From: Heliopora coerulea
Lineage: Eukaryota; Cnidaria; Anthozoa; Scleralcyonacea; Helioporidae
Direction: 5' to 3'
Assembly: GCA_030142905.1 (NCBI GenBank)
Contig: JASJOG010000042.1
Location: forward strand, 1,242,501 to 1,306,500
Length of the DNA: 64,000 nt
A program made the translations under genes and the position numbers. Below the pieces are notes generated by a model. The model was not told the origin of the DNA. It worked only from the letters and a program-made list of their open reading frames with translations, and searched no databases. Positions 24,656-37,066 of the stretch are shown here, one piece after another (positions within the stretch are counted from its first letter, which is position 1; every line of letters begins with the position of its first letter).

Positions 24656-26410
24656 TAGTTTCGCACTTTGAGGTAATCCAGAGGTTTACTATATAGAAAA
24701 CTACATGGGATACAATAGGGTTCCTGATGTCAAGTCTCCAAAGACCTAATACCCAAAGACGTTTTCTAAGGGTAATCGTTTTCCCTAAGAATATTGACTT
24801 CTGGAGGTCTGAGGTGTTAACTGGTATTCTTAACTTACTGAGCTGGTCGATCAATTCAAGAACACCAGCTTGCAATAGGTACAACCGTAGCTTTCATATA
24901 TCACTTCCTCAACAATTCGAGACGGATATCATTATACTGTTTCTGTTTTCGAACCGTTTCTTTTAAACTGCATAGATGCCTGGAACAGCTATATCTATTG
25001 CTAGACAATGTCGCTCTTGGTCAACATCTTTCGCTTGAAGATCTGCCATGTTGGCAATGTTCGTTTACAAGATCCATGCAGGATTTCAAAATCCTCGAGC
25101 ATCTTCTTACGATTATTCTCTGGCGCAGCGGCAGATGTATATCGGTACTAGTTCTCGTTATACTTATAGTTGAGCTTATTACATAACAGTAGTGTATATG
25201 ACAAGCAACCTTTGTGTGCCGCCTTATACTCCTGAGTTACTCATTTAAGTGGTAATGATGTGAGCAACGCTTTCAATGACACTATCCATACTTTGCACTA
25301 CCTTGGAAATGATAAACTCCAACGTTTGCTGAATTGTATTTAATGCCTGATCCTAGAGAGTTTCAATAACAGCCTAAACTCCTGTCTTTAAGTTTGACAG
25401 CCACTCATATAGGATGTCTGCTTTGATGTGTTTTGTCTCTCGGACATACTGTCCATGGAGGGCTTTTCCTTCTCATGCTTGTATCTTCTCGAACTTACTC
25501 TTATTCTCGTAATCATGTTTTATATCATCATCATCTTCGTAATAAATTTGGTGACTACAAAGTGGCAGTAATTCTTCCACTGAATATCTAATGAGACTCG
25601 CTATGGCTCTTATTCTACGTTCTGCACATTCCTGTACATTTAAGCCGTTGTCCTCCAACTGCTTAAAGTTGTCCTCCAACTTGTAAGACAGAGTTTAACT
25701 TTATGCTGGACTAGAACATCTTTCTCGAATTCACGTCAATGTTTTTCAATTTTTTATTCCAGTCCAGCAAAGCAGGATCATATCGCATTACAGCGACAGC
25801 TCATGTATTTATGGAATGCGAGGTCGCCAGAATTCTAGTTAGATTTCAAAAGCAATTTCAAGCGTTTGAAATACATTTCAATGATTTTTTTTTCTTGTAG
25901 AGTCGTATCTTATGCAGGGATGTCTAAATACTCTTATCCCTTATCTTCTCTATTTTCAATTATCTCTCAAGAAGAAACCGCAATTTCTCTTGCAAACTTT
26001 CATTTCTCTCATCTCAAGTCAGAAATAATTTTTGTCCAATAAATATCAAACAGCAATTTGGAAAAAGAATGTTCTGACTTTGCACAAACTTTATACGATG
26101 TTGTTCAGCCCATAGTCTGTCAATAAAAAACAAATGTACCGAGGAAGTCGATGGTTTCGGGCGCGCACGTTTGAACGGAAGATTTGACAGTTAATTGGAA
26201 AGGGAAGATTTAACGCCTAATGAAAAAGTAGGATGGAATACATGTCATCTGTAGGGAGGTTATGATTGTTTAATGGACAAAAAGGTTTAGAAACGCTGCA
26301 CTAGAGGAGGAGGTCACTGTCATTATTTTGATAATCTTGAGTAAAATACCTGCCGGCATCGTAATGATCATCATTGTCATTATCTTTCGTGTTCTTATTG
26401 TTTTCTTATC
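24656..26410. other. no supported gene
   Basis: Short frames without domain or splice support. Confidence 0.35.
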
Positions 26411-26515
26411 ACTTTTACCCCTTCCTGGTCCAGGACGTCTTCCTTTGAGCGTTGTAAAATTGTTTGGCGTTAGCCAGAATAAAAGAATAAAAGTAGGACT
26501 CTGACTGAAACGACC
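26411..26515. mobile_element. diverged copy of the 101-bp TIR element
   Basis: Retains taccccttcctg, tgtaaaattgtttggcgtta and gccagaataaaa in the order seen at 10568-10668. The termini are eroded. Confidence 0.5.
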
Positions 26516-27820
26516 TAATTGCCGAACCAGGATGTGTAGGTCCGAACAATGGTTTCCGGATGGATTTGATATCTCCTACCACCAACATATGACATATGTC
26601 CATGTCTCGACATATGCTAGAGCACTCTACTTTTCACTTTCCGGACAATGTCTGTCTTTACGATTGCACTGTTTTCTTTTTTTTTTTTTTCACCGGCCCT
26701 TACTACCCTTTAAGAACATTTCTCCTGTGCTATTGTCTTTCTTATTGGTTGTAGTTTTTGATACCCATGTTAAGGCATCCTCTTGTCACTAGTACTATCA
26801 CACCTTTGAATCCAGATCACTTCTTTCTCCTCTCGAATGCTAACTGCCCGCACTTGCTCAACTTTGGGCAGTGTTTCTGTCGATATTTTTCTCCTGTGAG
26901 CAAGCTATGTTCACCAGGTAGACATGGTAGATATCTTATCTTTCCTGTCCTTCATTATAAGATCTGATCTCTTCCTTTTGTTGTATTTCTGTAAGCCTGT
27001 ATTTCCAACTTGAACTTGTCACCCACCGTCAAGTGTACTTTCACCCATCTTTGTTAGTATCAAAAGGTTCCCTCGTTTAGAATTCCGAGGCGCTTGTCCC
27101 ATCCCACCGCCAACATAATTAATCATCTGTACGTTATTACTTCTCCTCGCTCACTCTGTTCCTGCTCACATTCTTCATCCGGCCTCGTGACGTTGGATGG
27201 TCTTCTTGCATTGTCTGGATAATCAGCTCATCACAAATTCGACGTTTAGTTCTCTCACCCTCTTCAATTTTCACATCCGGATCATCTGCACATGCATGTT
27301 TATTACGTCAGCTGAATTATCTACTACTTTCTACCTCCTAGATCTAACAGACATTTCTTTGCGTATCTTTAGTCCTTTACTTTGCCTTCCTGTTGTTTTC
27401 TGTTCCAATCCTCCATTTTTCCTTCCCCCACCAAATCGTCGTGAAGCTAGTCGAGCTGTCTCCGTTCATTGTCATGCGATCCTCGTTCGTTCGAAGTTTC
27501 GTCCGTTTCTAATTCCACTGACTGTAACCCATTTTAGTTATTATTACTATCATTATTACTAATTGTGTAACACAGTATACTTGTTCTGTACTGGTCTTTA
27601 GGACTCCATGTCAGGTCAAAAACGACTGAAGATAAGGAGAACCTCTAATTTCTTCCTCATTTCCTCTTCCCCCACATCTTTATCTATCTATCTATCCCTC
27701 TACGCAAAGAAGCTTCCGCACAACGTTTGCAGTCCCTAGTAGGACCGACTTCTGAAGTATGTTCGTGCCATACTTGATCTCCAGCATGTCCAAATATCTA
27801 CGGAGGTTTTGTGGTACAGA
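26516..27820. other. pyrimidine-rich region, no supported gene
   Basis: The plus strand is conspicuously C+T-rich and produces several open frames full of Ser, Leu, Phe and Pro, but none has a recognisable domain. It may be an old element that has lost its ends. Confidence 0.35.
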
Positions 27821-27835
27821 ACCTAACTATTATTA

Positions 27836-28056
27836 TTGTTATTACAACTCGCACACCACCCAACTAAGGACAGTGGAAAGGGTCTCAGCCTACTACGGGC
27901 TCCCAGCATCCCGCCAGGTAAGGCCGCAACAGACATTGCACATTTCCGGGAACTTGTGAGGAAAGGAAATTTTACCATTAATATGGATTTAAAGAAACAC
28001 CCACCGATGGAGAGGGTTATCATACGATTGAAAATGAATTATTGTTGTTGTTATTA

Positions 28057-28087
<31 letters not shown>

Positions 28088-28170
28088 TATTCCATTCCTT
28101 ATTCATTTCTTTTCTTCTTCTCCTTATTATTTTTATTATTATTTTTATTATTATCATCATTATTATCATA
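27836..28170 (-). repeat. (ATT)n-tailed retroelement fragment, copy 1, plus microsatellite
   Basis: On the minus strand this copy ends TTAGTTGGGTGGTGTGCGAG followed by a (TAA)n-like tail, as expected for a LINE or SINE 3' end. It shares aaggacagtggaa, ggtctcagcct, and gacattgcacattt with the copy beginning near 28180. An (ATT)n tract fills 28038-28170. Confidence 0.55.
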
Positions 28171-28177
28171 ATAACTT

Positions 28178-28570
28178 GCATACCACCAAACTAAGGACAG
28201 TGGAAGGGGTCTCAGCCTGCTGCGGGCGCCCAGCTCCCAGCCAGGTAAGGCCACGACAGACATTGCACATTTCAGGGAACTTGTGGGGTAAGAAAATTTT
28301 ACCATCAAAATGGATTTTAAACAACACCCACAGGGCCAGCCCTTACTCGCCCAACTTATCCAGTTAGGAAGGATTAAGGGATGGACAGCCCTCTGAAGTC
28401 TTTGAAAGCACTCCCCAATGCGTATATCCAGTTTGAACTTAACAGTAATCTGTTGCACTTCCAACCAGTTAAGGTCAGTTTAGGTGTGCCACTGCAAGGG
28501 TTAAGACTGAATATTGCTTATTTCGTAGGCTAATGCTTATCTGTTTCAGCATTTAAGGCTTGTTCATCCT
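28178..28570 (-). repeat. (ATT)n-tailed retroelement fragment, copy 2
   Basis: Diverged match to 27836-28030, extended further upstream on its strand. The minus-strand 3' end again runs into an (AAT)-rich tail. Short frames in the two copies look alike only because the DNA is homologous. Confidence 0.5.
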
Positions 28571-28996
28571 CAACCAACTAAGGTCAGGGGCATCAGCCTG
28601 CTGCACAGATTGTCTTCTAGTCCTTGGCTTAACAGGGCAGGTTTGCCAACACCTGAAGGTAGTGTAATTGCAGCTGCCAGCCAGTTAAGGCAAGCTGAGG
28701 CTACCTGTCTACTCAGCTGGCAAGGAAGAGGTGCAATTCCCTGGGTCATCTCATCAAAGCCTGCTCGTATTTTAGAGGTCACTGGTTCCGAGTCAATGTC
28801 CTGCCTACCTATTTCTGGTTTTATCTCGGAGTTTCCTTCTTCAAGATAAGTTGCGATCCAAGGCGAAAGAGTCTTATGTACCCTTGGCTTAGGGGCTGCT
28901 GGCACTTGCCAAAAGTACCACTCCGGACTCTGCTGGGCGGGAGCGTCGACGTTCCCATAGTAGGCTGAAGCAAAGCTTGTCCTACTCCAGTGCCCA

Positions 28997-28998
<2 letters not shown>
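28571..28998 (-). repeat. third related repeat with 140-codon open frame
   Basis: Begins (plus strand) caaccaactaaggtcagggg, then catcagcctgctgc, matching the start of the two neighbouring copies. The minus strand is open for about 140 codons beyond the (AAT)n tract and includes a Trp-rich start and LPCQLSRQVASACLNWLAAA. No known domain is recognised, so it is probably a fragment of an element-encoded protein. Confidence 0.4.
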
Positions 28999-29046
<48 letters not shown>

Positions 29047-29050
29047 CATC
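28998..29050. repeat. (ATT)n microsatellite
   Basis: Near-perfect ATT repeat followed by ATC units. Confidence 0.9.
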
Positions 29051-29354
29051 AATATTCATTTTGTTTTGTACGGTTTTCTGGTCTTCGAATGGGAATGCCT
29101 TTTGAATGCCATGTATCTTCCTGCCCGCTCACGTGTCATGAACCTTCGTGATGATTATAGCGTAATCCAGAAAACAGAGCCTTTTTATGGTGACTGCAAT
29201 TGCTCATGAAGTCTCGCGTATTTCTTTGATATTTTAAGTTTTATACTAACTGCCCCAAGTAGACGTTTTAACATGGAAACAATCATTGCTTCTTTTCAGT
29301 TCAAAAGTCACGTTATTTCTGTTCCTGATTATTGCGTCATAGGAATTTGTAATC

Positions 29355-29815
29355 CGACCAAGGTATAAAGAACAATTATTCACCGAAGTGGAGGTGAATA
29401 GTGGTGGATATTTACCCAGCCGCGAATGCTTTAGTATATACCTCACAAAATTGTTTTCACGTATATTTTTTTGAAATTTGTACAATTTTACGGGATGTCG
29501 GCTTGTCTCCTACTCATCATTAGTAAACAAAAAATTTTGAAACACATCCTGAGTTCATTTATGTCTAAAAAATAAAAGCAAAGATACATATCTTTGAATA
29601 CTTAATTGCCAGATTTCGTTACTTTTTTGGTGTTGTCAGAGACAATGACTTCGTTTATTGAAAAAAAGTTCTTCCGTAACGTAAACATAACTGAACGCCA
29701 TATTGTTTTGCACGGAGGTGAATACAATAGTGAAGGATATCCGAGATAGAGGAACCAATCAGATTGCGCAAGAAACACTATACACCTGCGAGGTATATGC
29801 TAAAATCTGATATAC
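29355..29815. repeat. diverged repeat with recurring ggaggtgaata motifs
   Basis: ggaggtgaatagtggtggat (29390-29409) recurs as ggaggtgaatacaatagtga with ggatat following (29717 onward). Both lie near cacctgcgaggtatat/gtatatacctc segments. It may be a decayed MITE; ends were not identified. Confidence 0.35.
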
Positions 29816-29868
29816 TCTTCCATATTTACAGTATCTGGCCTTTCATGATCTATTTTATGCTTCACTCT

Positions 29869-29962
29869 TTCCTAGCGGCATGAGACTTCTACCATTTTAC
29901 TCTGGTCAATCTCAGTCGATTTTACTCGTCGGAAGAACGGAAGAGCTCCCGCAGTGAAGGAG
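29869..29962. mobile_element. diverged copy of the 101-bp TIR element
   Basis: Reverse-oriented remnant with ccattttactctggtcaat and cgattttactcgtcggaag, matching the core of 36966-37066. Confidence 0.45.
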
Positions 29963-30250
29963 TTCATAAGGAATTTCACCAGCATAAAAGGCGTGGGGAG
30001 TGAGGGTGTATTCTCATGCACCAAATGGTGGACAGTAATGGTTATTCAATCGAATTTCTTTCGCTTAATTATTCTCATATTGAGCCAAATTTATGTATCG
30101 TATGTTTTTGTGTCATATACAGATTCAGTTACTGCCTGGATCTCTCGGGCAAGTTTTCGTCCACCCTCCCCCCAGCAAAATTCTTAGCGTGCGCCCATGA
30201 AGAAGATGCAGAACAACCAGTTTTCATTTCATCTCTCTACGTGACTTTAG

Positions 30251-30472
30251 CTACCTGACCTTTGCAAACTGATGTCTACCCATCCCCTTATAAACTTTCC
30301 CATTCGGTTGCTTGCATTTTGTCACAACGTGGCCCAATGTCTCCATTCGTCTCTCACACGTTCTATAATTCACATAGCGGTAAGTTATCTTTGCTATCAA
30401 TTTTTTTCTCATGCTGTTCGATTTGTACATTACTGAACCTTTTTTTCGTATGTTCGTTCGTGGCCGAAACAA
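30251..30472 (-). pseudogene. possible LINE C-terminal remnant
   Basis: The minus strand encodes CERRMETLGHVVTKCKQ then GMGRHQFAKV. The C, ETL-HV, C and RH spacing recalls the Cys/His segment found near the C-terminus of CR1/L2/RTE-type LINE polyproteins. The frame is short and degenerate, and no reverse-transcriptase motif is visible nearby. Confidence 0.3.
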
Positions 30473-30639
30473 CGAGCTTTTCTTATCCCCTTCCTTTTCT
30501 GTTTCTCAAATTGTCAACGGAGTGTTTTAGCTTCATACGTCTCTCTCTCCTTTCAACTTCGAATTTCTCGTTTTCTTCTCGGTTTCAAGCAGCATTTCCT
30601 CGCTTTACTTTAGATACTCTGTTGCACTTTTAGATTGGA

Positions 30640-33180
30640 ATTCAGCCGTATCTTCTTCACTGTCAACCCACTACCAATTTTGGTCCTACTCATGAACAAC
30701 CTGTCATCGTCAGCGAACAACACTACTCAGATTAGAGAATTGCCCATTCACTTGTCTTTGTCTTCGTTCAGTTAATAATTCCTGCTGCATAGCGGGTGGT
30801 TGAAACCCACTATATTTAATGGCTTTCACTGCACAGCATACCGTTAGTTTCGATTTACCGACTTTTCGCGCTTTTCACTATCGATTTGTTAACGATAATA
30901 ACGATAATTTATTAATTTAGCACCTTCATTTATATGTTTACAAAAAAAAAGAAATAGGATGATAATAATTTTCTAGTTGTCGGTGCAAGCTAACTGTAAT
31001 AACCATTGGGTTAGACAAGGCATTTAGCTTATCCTTTTCATATGAGCGATAATATAGAAAATTAAACCAAAAAGAGAAGTAAAAATTTAGTACCGTCATT
31101 TCCTTCGTATAGAAGTGAATGTCCAATATTCAACGAATTATTTTTAGGCTAATTTATTACACTGTTCCAGTAAATTATCTTTCTGCTTCTCTTTGAAATT
31201 TGATTTTTTAACTTTCTTAATGTTATCATTAATGTCATTCCATACTTTGCTCACATTTAAACGTCCATAATTAGTTGTTATTTGTGAGATAGAATAAGCT
31301 AATCTTAAAGCAAGCCTTATGTTGTAATTATGTTTTTGACTGATAGGAAGAAAAATGTATCAAATATTTCCGTTAAGGAGTGCAATTAAATATATTTTAG
31401 CATAAGTTAATGTATCAAGTTAATTTAACTCAACGTTCTCACGGTCGACCAAAAGTACTTGGGCGAGAGAAGAAAAGCGGCTCGAAGGTGCGAAACGAGG
31501 GATGAAGAAGTGTTAACATTATAGTGTTGTGTTGTTATTAAAGGTGTTGAAAAGCCCAGTATACCGGGTGGTGCTATCGTCTATCAAACTCGATTAATAT
31601 TTCTTACTCTCCACTTCTATGAATCCAAACTACTGATACTTTTTACCTTCTTCAATTATCATCGTAATCATGTTATTGTCCTTCTCATCGTCATCATTAT
31701 TGTTATGGTTTTAATACCATCACTATCATTATAAATAACAGTTGGTCAGACCCCAGTATACAACTTCTATTGTGTTGCCTGTTGGGGAATAGCCTGTAGA
31801 AAGTTTGAGCAACAGGCGATCTTCATGATGTGGACGTCCGGTCAAACAGTTTGGAGTGGACTGGATTGACAACTGCGTTGTTGTGCTATTTTTGTATTAA
31901 GAAAGTGACTTAGTAACACACTAAACATACATGCTTTACATTTTTTCCTTAATGACGTATTTACGTCATTTTTTCCTTAAAGGACGTATTTACGTCAGGT
32001 AGAACTTTTACTGCCAATACTTCCGATGGCTGTACGTGACTTAAAAATGCTTGTTGCTTGAAGTATCTGCACTAACAGACACCTTAAACAGGAATCCTAA
32101 AATCTAATTCTTATACTTGCAGAATAAGCCCACAGACTGCTTATTTAAGCTTGTTGTACCTGATATTATGAAAATCTCTTTTTACCTCGAAGTAAAATGA
32201 AAGAAGCATTCTGTTATTAAAAATGGATTGTCGCTTTACCTTCACACAATTCCTTCGACAGATGGGTCTTGGGCCGGTTGCTAAGAGAAAGTTTCCGTCA
32301 TAAACGTCTGTTAGATGATGATAACTAGAAACATTTTGGTAAATGGTTTAAATCCTTGTTTTGTAGAATTTGTCAGTACATTTTCATACACATCACTGTT
32401 CAAAATATTTAAATGTTTTGTCTGACGTCACAGTTTCCTGTTGTGCAACAATCTTCAGAGACGTCAATGAGGGTGATTGTGATGTGGATTTACAAATGAA
32501 ATTAACATAATTTATACTAGAATTGTAAACTTAGCTCACTGATCTCATAAAATTAATTATAATTATTTATGTGGCTTTTTGATCTTATTTGATTTCTTTT
32601 ATTTGTACCGAGTAGTTTCAAAGTACGCAACTGAGCCATCTGATATGCCCGTCTTGTATAAGTTTTTCATTTCAAGCAAATTGTATATCATCAATGTTTC
32701 GGGGCAAGGTATTATAATGTAAAGCCACTTCACAGCTCTTTTTGCCAATGACTATGGATGATTTATTATTTCGAAAACGTTATGAATATTTAGGTATTTA
32801 CTTTTTAACATATTTACTTTAAAGTACTAGTATATCCACCTAGTATATATGCATTTGATTGGCAAAGTCGACTTCCAATGACTTTTGATACTTTGTTTTG
32901 GCTAGCGCCTGACCATCTTATTCAGCAGGAGAAAAAACCAGGGAGCGGCTAAAGGTTTAAAGGTGCAGTGCCTCGAAACATTGAACAAAGGTGATTTCAA
33001 AGTTTCGTTTTTGCATTTGTTTGATCTTCTCACTTTTGGGTGAACGGATTGTCCCTCCAGGTTAAGCACCCAAATGATAGCAGATCCAATGGCTTGCGAC
33101 ATAACATCGATATTCGAGAAGGAATGAAAGTGAGATGAATTTTACACACGATGTGAATGTCAAAGTTTCAATACCAAGGC
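30640..33180. other. no supported gene
   Basis: A+T-rich, with the palindromic pair at 31950-31997 described separately. No exon or transposon was recognised. Confidence 0.35.
31950..31997. repeat. duplicated TGACGT/ACGTCA palindrome
   Basis: ttccttaatgacgtatttac with gtca following is repeated as ttccttaaaggacgtattta with cgtca. Each copy contains the inverted half-sites gacgt and acgtc separated by attt/att. The duplication is direct, with a 27-bp period. Confidence 0.7.
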
Positions 33181-33188
33181 CAAATTAT

Positions 33189-33268
33189 TTCTCCCACATG
33201 CACACGTACCACATGCGCATGCCCCACATGCATATGCCCAAGATGCACATGCCCCGCATGCACATATA
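33189..33268. repeat. 15-bp minisatellite
   Basis: About five units of a CCCACATGCACATGC-like 15-mer with point changes. Strong purine-pyrimidine alternation (CATGCACATG). Confidence 0.8.
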
Positions 33269-34680
33269 CATTGCATATTGTGTTTGGCATTCATCTCATT
33301 CGATAGCATAAGGGCATTGAGGCTGCCGCTAGGCAGCATACAGGGAAATTCTACATCTCAGGTCCTCAGTGGTTTTATTAAATTTTCCTTGCCGTTTACC
33401 CTTTTTCAAAAGATTTGGAAAACAGAAGTAAACATCAAGCTTCAGAGCATGTTTCTTGGCACTTTTGTGTTTCTTGCTTTGTTTTTTTTTTAAAATTCAG
33501 AAAGGAGTGAATGAGCTCGATCAACTCCGAAAATTTCTAATTTTGGGGTTGGTTCTTTGAGAAATCAGATTCAGTGAGTATGTTTTCAGGTTCCTTTGAT
33601 TTTTATGGTGGATAGGGTAATATTCTCTTGAATAAACGACTAATTAATTTGCAGATTTTGGTGGTATGTTCGAACATGAGCAGGAACATGAGTATATCAA
33701 CTCTTGCAAAAGTATGAAGATAGAGAAGATAATTGAGGCTTCTCGTGAGTTATAATTTCTCCCACAGGCTCGATGCCTTGTTAAGACTGCTCACGAAAAG
33801 CCATAACACATATTTGTTCTTCTTGTTTTAGGGTTAACGTTGCTAACTTTTGGAAAATCATTAGTGTGGGTGGAAAAAGGAAACTATATCCGGGATTTAG
33901 CGTTTTTTCACTATTCGACTTAGCTATATTTTTTCACTATAAATATATATTTTTTCACTATTCGACTTAGCTGGTTGCCACCCGGCTAGTAAGGTTAACG
34001 TTGACACCCACATTCACTATGTGGTGTAGCCCTGCATTTAGAAGAGTTGGGTAATTTCTCTGCATTTTCCGTGACCCCGAAGAATAGTAACGGAAGAGAG
34101 AAAAGAGCCAGTGAAAATCAAAGATTGTAGGAAGGAAAGGTGAAAAAAGGTAGGGAAGGAAAGATGAAAAAGATGAAAGAAAAGATGAAAGAAAGAAAAT
34201 AGATTTTCCTTTTCAGTACTACTGTTGAAGAAAATAAATGAATTATTAGAATAGTAGGGACCACCAATGCCTTGAGTAAAACAAACAAACAAAAATTATA
34301 CTAGATAGCTTTACCAAAATCCATCAAAAACAGACACTTGTGTTCCTAAGTTGCTTTGTGGTTTATGGGTAATGAAAACCAGTAATAAACTTAATCTGGG
34401 AGACTTTTTGTCCCAGAAGATATGAGACCTGTTGCCAGGGAATGTGAAAAAAAATATCGTTCGTTTGGGATTGTATGTTGTGTCAAGAATCATAGGGAAT
34501 GATTTTCTGAGCAAATAGCTTTATTGGCTTTTCCAAGTGACTTAATTTTTGGTAATTGTGAAGGGCATCTGGCGTGGATCATTTTTTTTGTTAGGATTCC
34601 CATTTTGTGCAGTAGAAATCTTTTTATAACTTGCTGTTACATTTTAATCACAATTCAATTGTAGTCAATACAAACATTTT
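33269..34680. other. no supported gene; local direct repeat
   Basis: ttttttcactattcgactta occurs at about 33903 and again at about 33951, with a partial copy between. No gene evidence. Confidence 0.4.
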
Positions 34681-34681
34681 C

Positions 34682-35190
34682 ATAATCTGACACTGCCGAA
34701 GTCAACTGAAAAATGTTGCTCGAGCGGGATTTGAACTCGCACCTTCGGGATACCGGTCCGCCGCTCTACTTGTTGAGCTATTCAGTCCACAGGGATTGGA
34801 AGCGAGTTTTTATCCAACTTAAATGCGCTAGATATTCTCGTGACAACTTAATGCTTGTCCATGAGAGGATGTGCAGTGTTTCAATTCTATTTCAGAATTA
34901 TCCTCAGAGGTACATGAACAGAAATCTTTTCACGATAATCTGACACTGCTGAAAACTCGCCTCCAATCCCTGTGGACTCGATAGCTCAACAGGTATAGCG
35001 GCGGACGGGTATCCCGAAGGTGCGAGTTCAAATTCCTCTTGAGTCAACATTTTTCAGTTGATTTCGGCAGTGTCAGATTATCTTGAAAAGATTTCTGTTC
35101 ATGTACCTCTGAGGATAATTCTGAAATAGAATTGAAACACTGCACATCCTCTCATGGACAAGCGTTAAGTTGTCACGAGGATAATTCTGA
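34682..35190. repeat. interlocked inverted pair of tRNA-derived SINE copies
   Basis: Head on the minus strand at about 34690-34815 (A box TAGCTCAACAAGTAGAGC, B box GAGTTCAAATCCCG) is repeated on the plus strand at about 34950-35060 (TAGCTCAACAGGTATAGC, GAGTTCAAATTCC). The tail segment (agatttctgttcatgtacct, then ctgaggataattctgaaat, to gttgtcacgag) lies in minus orientation at about 34840-34935 and in plus orientation at about 35085-35185. The order is head(-), tail(-), head(+), tail(+). Confidence 0.7.
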
Positions 35191-35384
35191 AATTCAGTTA
35201 TAGTCACTTGAAGGGATTTCTTTGAATGCTCGAATTTACTTGTCTGCCCAGCTAACCATGCCGCTTTCGCTCGGGCTAAAATTCTCGATCTAATCAGCCC
35301 ATAAATGCCAATGTGTGAAGTTTTAGAAATCAATGTATATACATAAGGATGAACTAATATATACATATATAGCAAAGTTTTCTC

Positions 35385-35515
35385 TAGCACCTGAGCTAAT
35401 CGTGCTCTGATTAGAGCTCACAGAAGACCAGACGGTTACGAGTTTGATTCCAGTCAAGGCTAGAAAAGTTTGTGCATTTGTGTGTTTGTGTGGAAACGCC
35501 TAGCCAGTTCATGTA
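35385..35515 (+). repeat. tRNA-like SINE relic
   Basis: A GAGCTAATCGTGCTCTGATTA segment followed by GTTACGAGTTTGATTCCAGT is arranged like pol III A and B boxes, with a G+T-rich tail. Decayed; no cloverleaf. Confidence 0.4.
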
Positions 35516-35857
35516 TTCCTCCCTAAAACATACATTGATATGTTTACATAATCACATGTCGAATTGCATGGGGGGGAAATTATTACTTTAAGAGCTAAAA
35601 CAACCTCATAACAACATCACGGTAACAGCTTCTTCATTTAGTGAGAGTGCGTCAGTGGGTGTCATAAAGTCCACCGAATTAAACCCTATCCAAATCATTT
35701 CAAAAATGTAAAAAACTCGTTATTTTACAACCCCTATTCACCAAACATTGTTTATCAAACAATATTTGTTAGATAAATAATAATGATCCCCATATTCTTT
35801 CGCGCTTAGTGTCGAAGTTTTTCCCATAATTCGCCATCAACTCCCAACTCACTCCCG

Positions 35858-36240
35858 CAGGGGTGGTGCCAGAGGGGGGCAGAGGGGGCTACAGCCCCTC
35901 CGTCGGGGAACCTTAGCCCCCCGTCGGGGAACCTTAGCCCCCCTGTCAGGGAAAAATTGACCATCCGTCGGGGAATTTTCACTGATAAACACATATATTG
36001 TACAAACTATGAGAGCTTATTGATTTAGCCAAGAAAGATAATAGACTTTTCTCTTCATGTCAAACCTAAAAGCGAACTGTTTTTAGTCAGAAGCTGAGAT
36101 TCTTCTTGCAAAAAATAAGATGATGTTTTCGACCTTCAAGTAACGAAATTACAAAGAGGGCGTGGTCATGCCTCCTTTGGTTTAGCCTCCCTCTCGGGGA
36201 CATTAGCCCCTGCGTCGGGGAATTCCTGGCGCCACCCCTG
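35858..36240. mobile_element. hAT-type MITE, copy 1, with 8-bp target duplication
   Basis: Terminal inverted repeats CAGGGGTGGTGCCAG and CTGGCGCCACCCCTG. Perfect 8-bp flanking duplication CACTCCCG at 35850-35857 and 36241-36248. CAGGG termini and 8-bp duplications define hAT. Subterminal regions carry repeated ccgtcggggaa units. No transposase is present. A second copy is at 58477-58829. Confidence 0.9.
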
Positions 36241-36248
36241 CACTCCCG

Positions 36249-36965
36249 ATGGCGAAAACGAGCTCTTCCACCCTGATACCAAGCTATTTCCCTTTGGCCC
36301 ACTTAACCCATTTGACTGATCTTGATAGCTGCTTTTACCAGAGGTCGGTTTTACAAAGCTCAGATTGCCGATTCCCAAGATACGATCAAACGAGTGAACC
36401 GCGCAATCAATTACTTATTAAGGCCCTATGTAAATTTTGTTTACCGCATAGCACTGTGAGGCAAGTACTCGCAATTTATTGAAGCTAAATAATGTTCGGT
36501 TCTTCAAAGCTTGGATTAGGCTATTTACTCACTAGAAAGTGTTTGTCGGATAAACTACCCAGACTTCATGTAGTGTTGAAGTAGGAGACGTGGCCAATGT
36601 CGTGCAACTGGAAGTCTGAGGTTGTGTGGTAGTGTGCTGTGGCATGAAGGGGCTGACGGGAAAAACGACAGGAACATTTGAGTGAGAGTTTGTTTGGATT
36701 GAGCCTGCGATTTTCTCATCTCTTTTTTCCCCCTCAGTCTCCTAAAACCTAAATTCCAGGGGCCGGTTGTTCAAAGGACGATGAACGCTAACCCAGGATT
36801 ATCAGCTAATGTATTGTTTGTTTCCAAACATTTTCGTTGACAAGTTGAAGTTCACATTTCACAGCCGAATAGCTTTTCGAATCTTTTCAAAGTCAATCTT
36901 CGAAAATTCCATTTTCGTCGACGGTATTGTCAGAACTTGTCCACGACATTTTCACTGAGCTAAGA
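36249..36965. other. no supported gene
   Basis: One plus-strand frame of about 77 codons has no recognisable domain. Confidence 0.35.
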
Positions 36966-37066
36966 TTAACGCCTTCCAGTCCGTACCCGACTTTTCAATT
37001 TTACTCTGGCTAACGTCAGACGATTTTACTCGTCAAGAGGAGATCTCTCGGACAGGAAAGGGTTGA
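36966..37066. mobile_element. 101-bp TIR element, reverse-oriented copy
   Basis: Ends TTAACGCCTTCC and GGAAAGGGTTGA with the core gacgattttactcgtcaaga. Exactly the length of the copy at 10568-10668, in opposite orientation. Confidence 0.65.

Noticed and set aside
26516..27562. Protein gene in the pyrimidine-rich region
   Set aside because: Frames are Ser/Leu/Phe-rich by composition, without domains or consistent splice sites.
33180..33270. CRISPR-like array
   Set aside because: Units are contiguous 15-mers without spacers, in a eukaryotic context.
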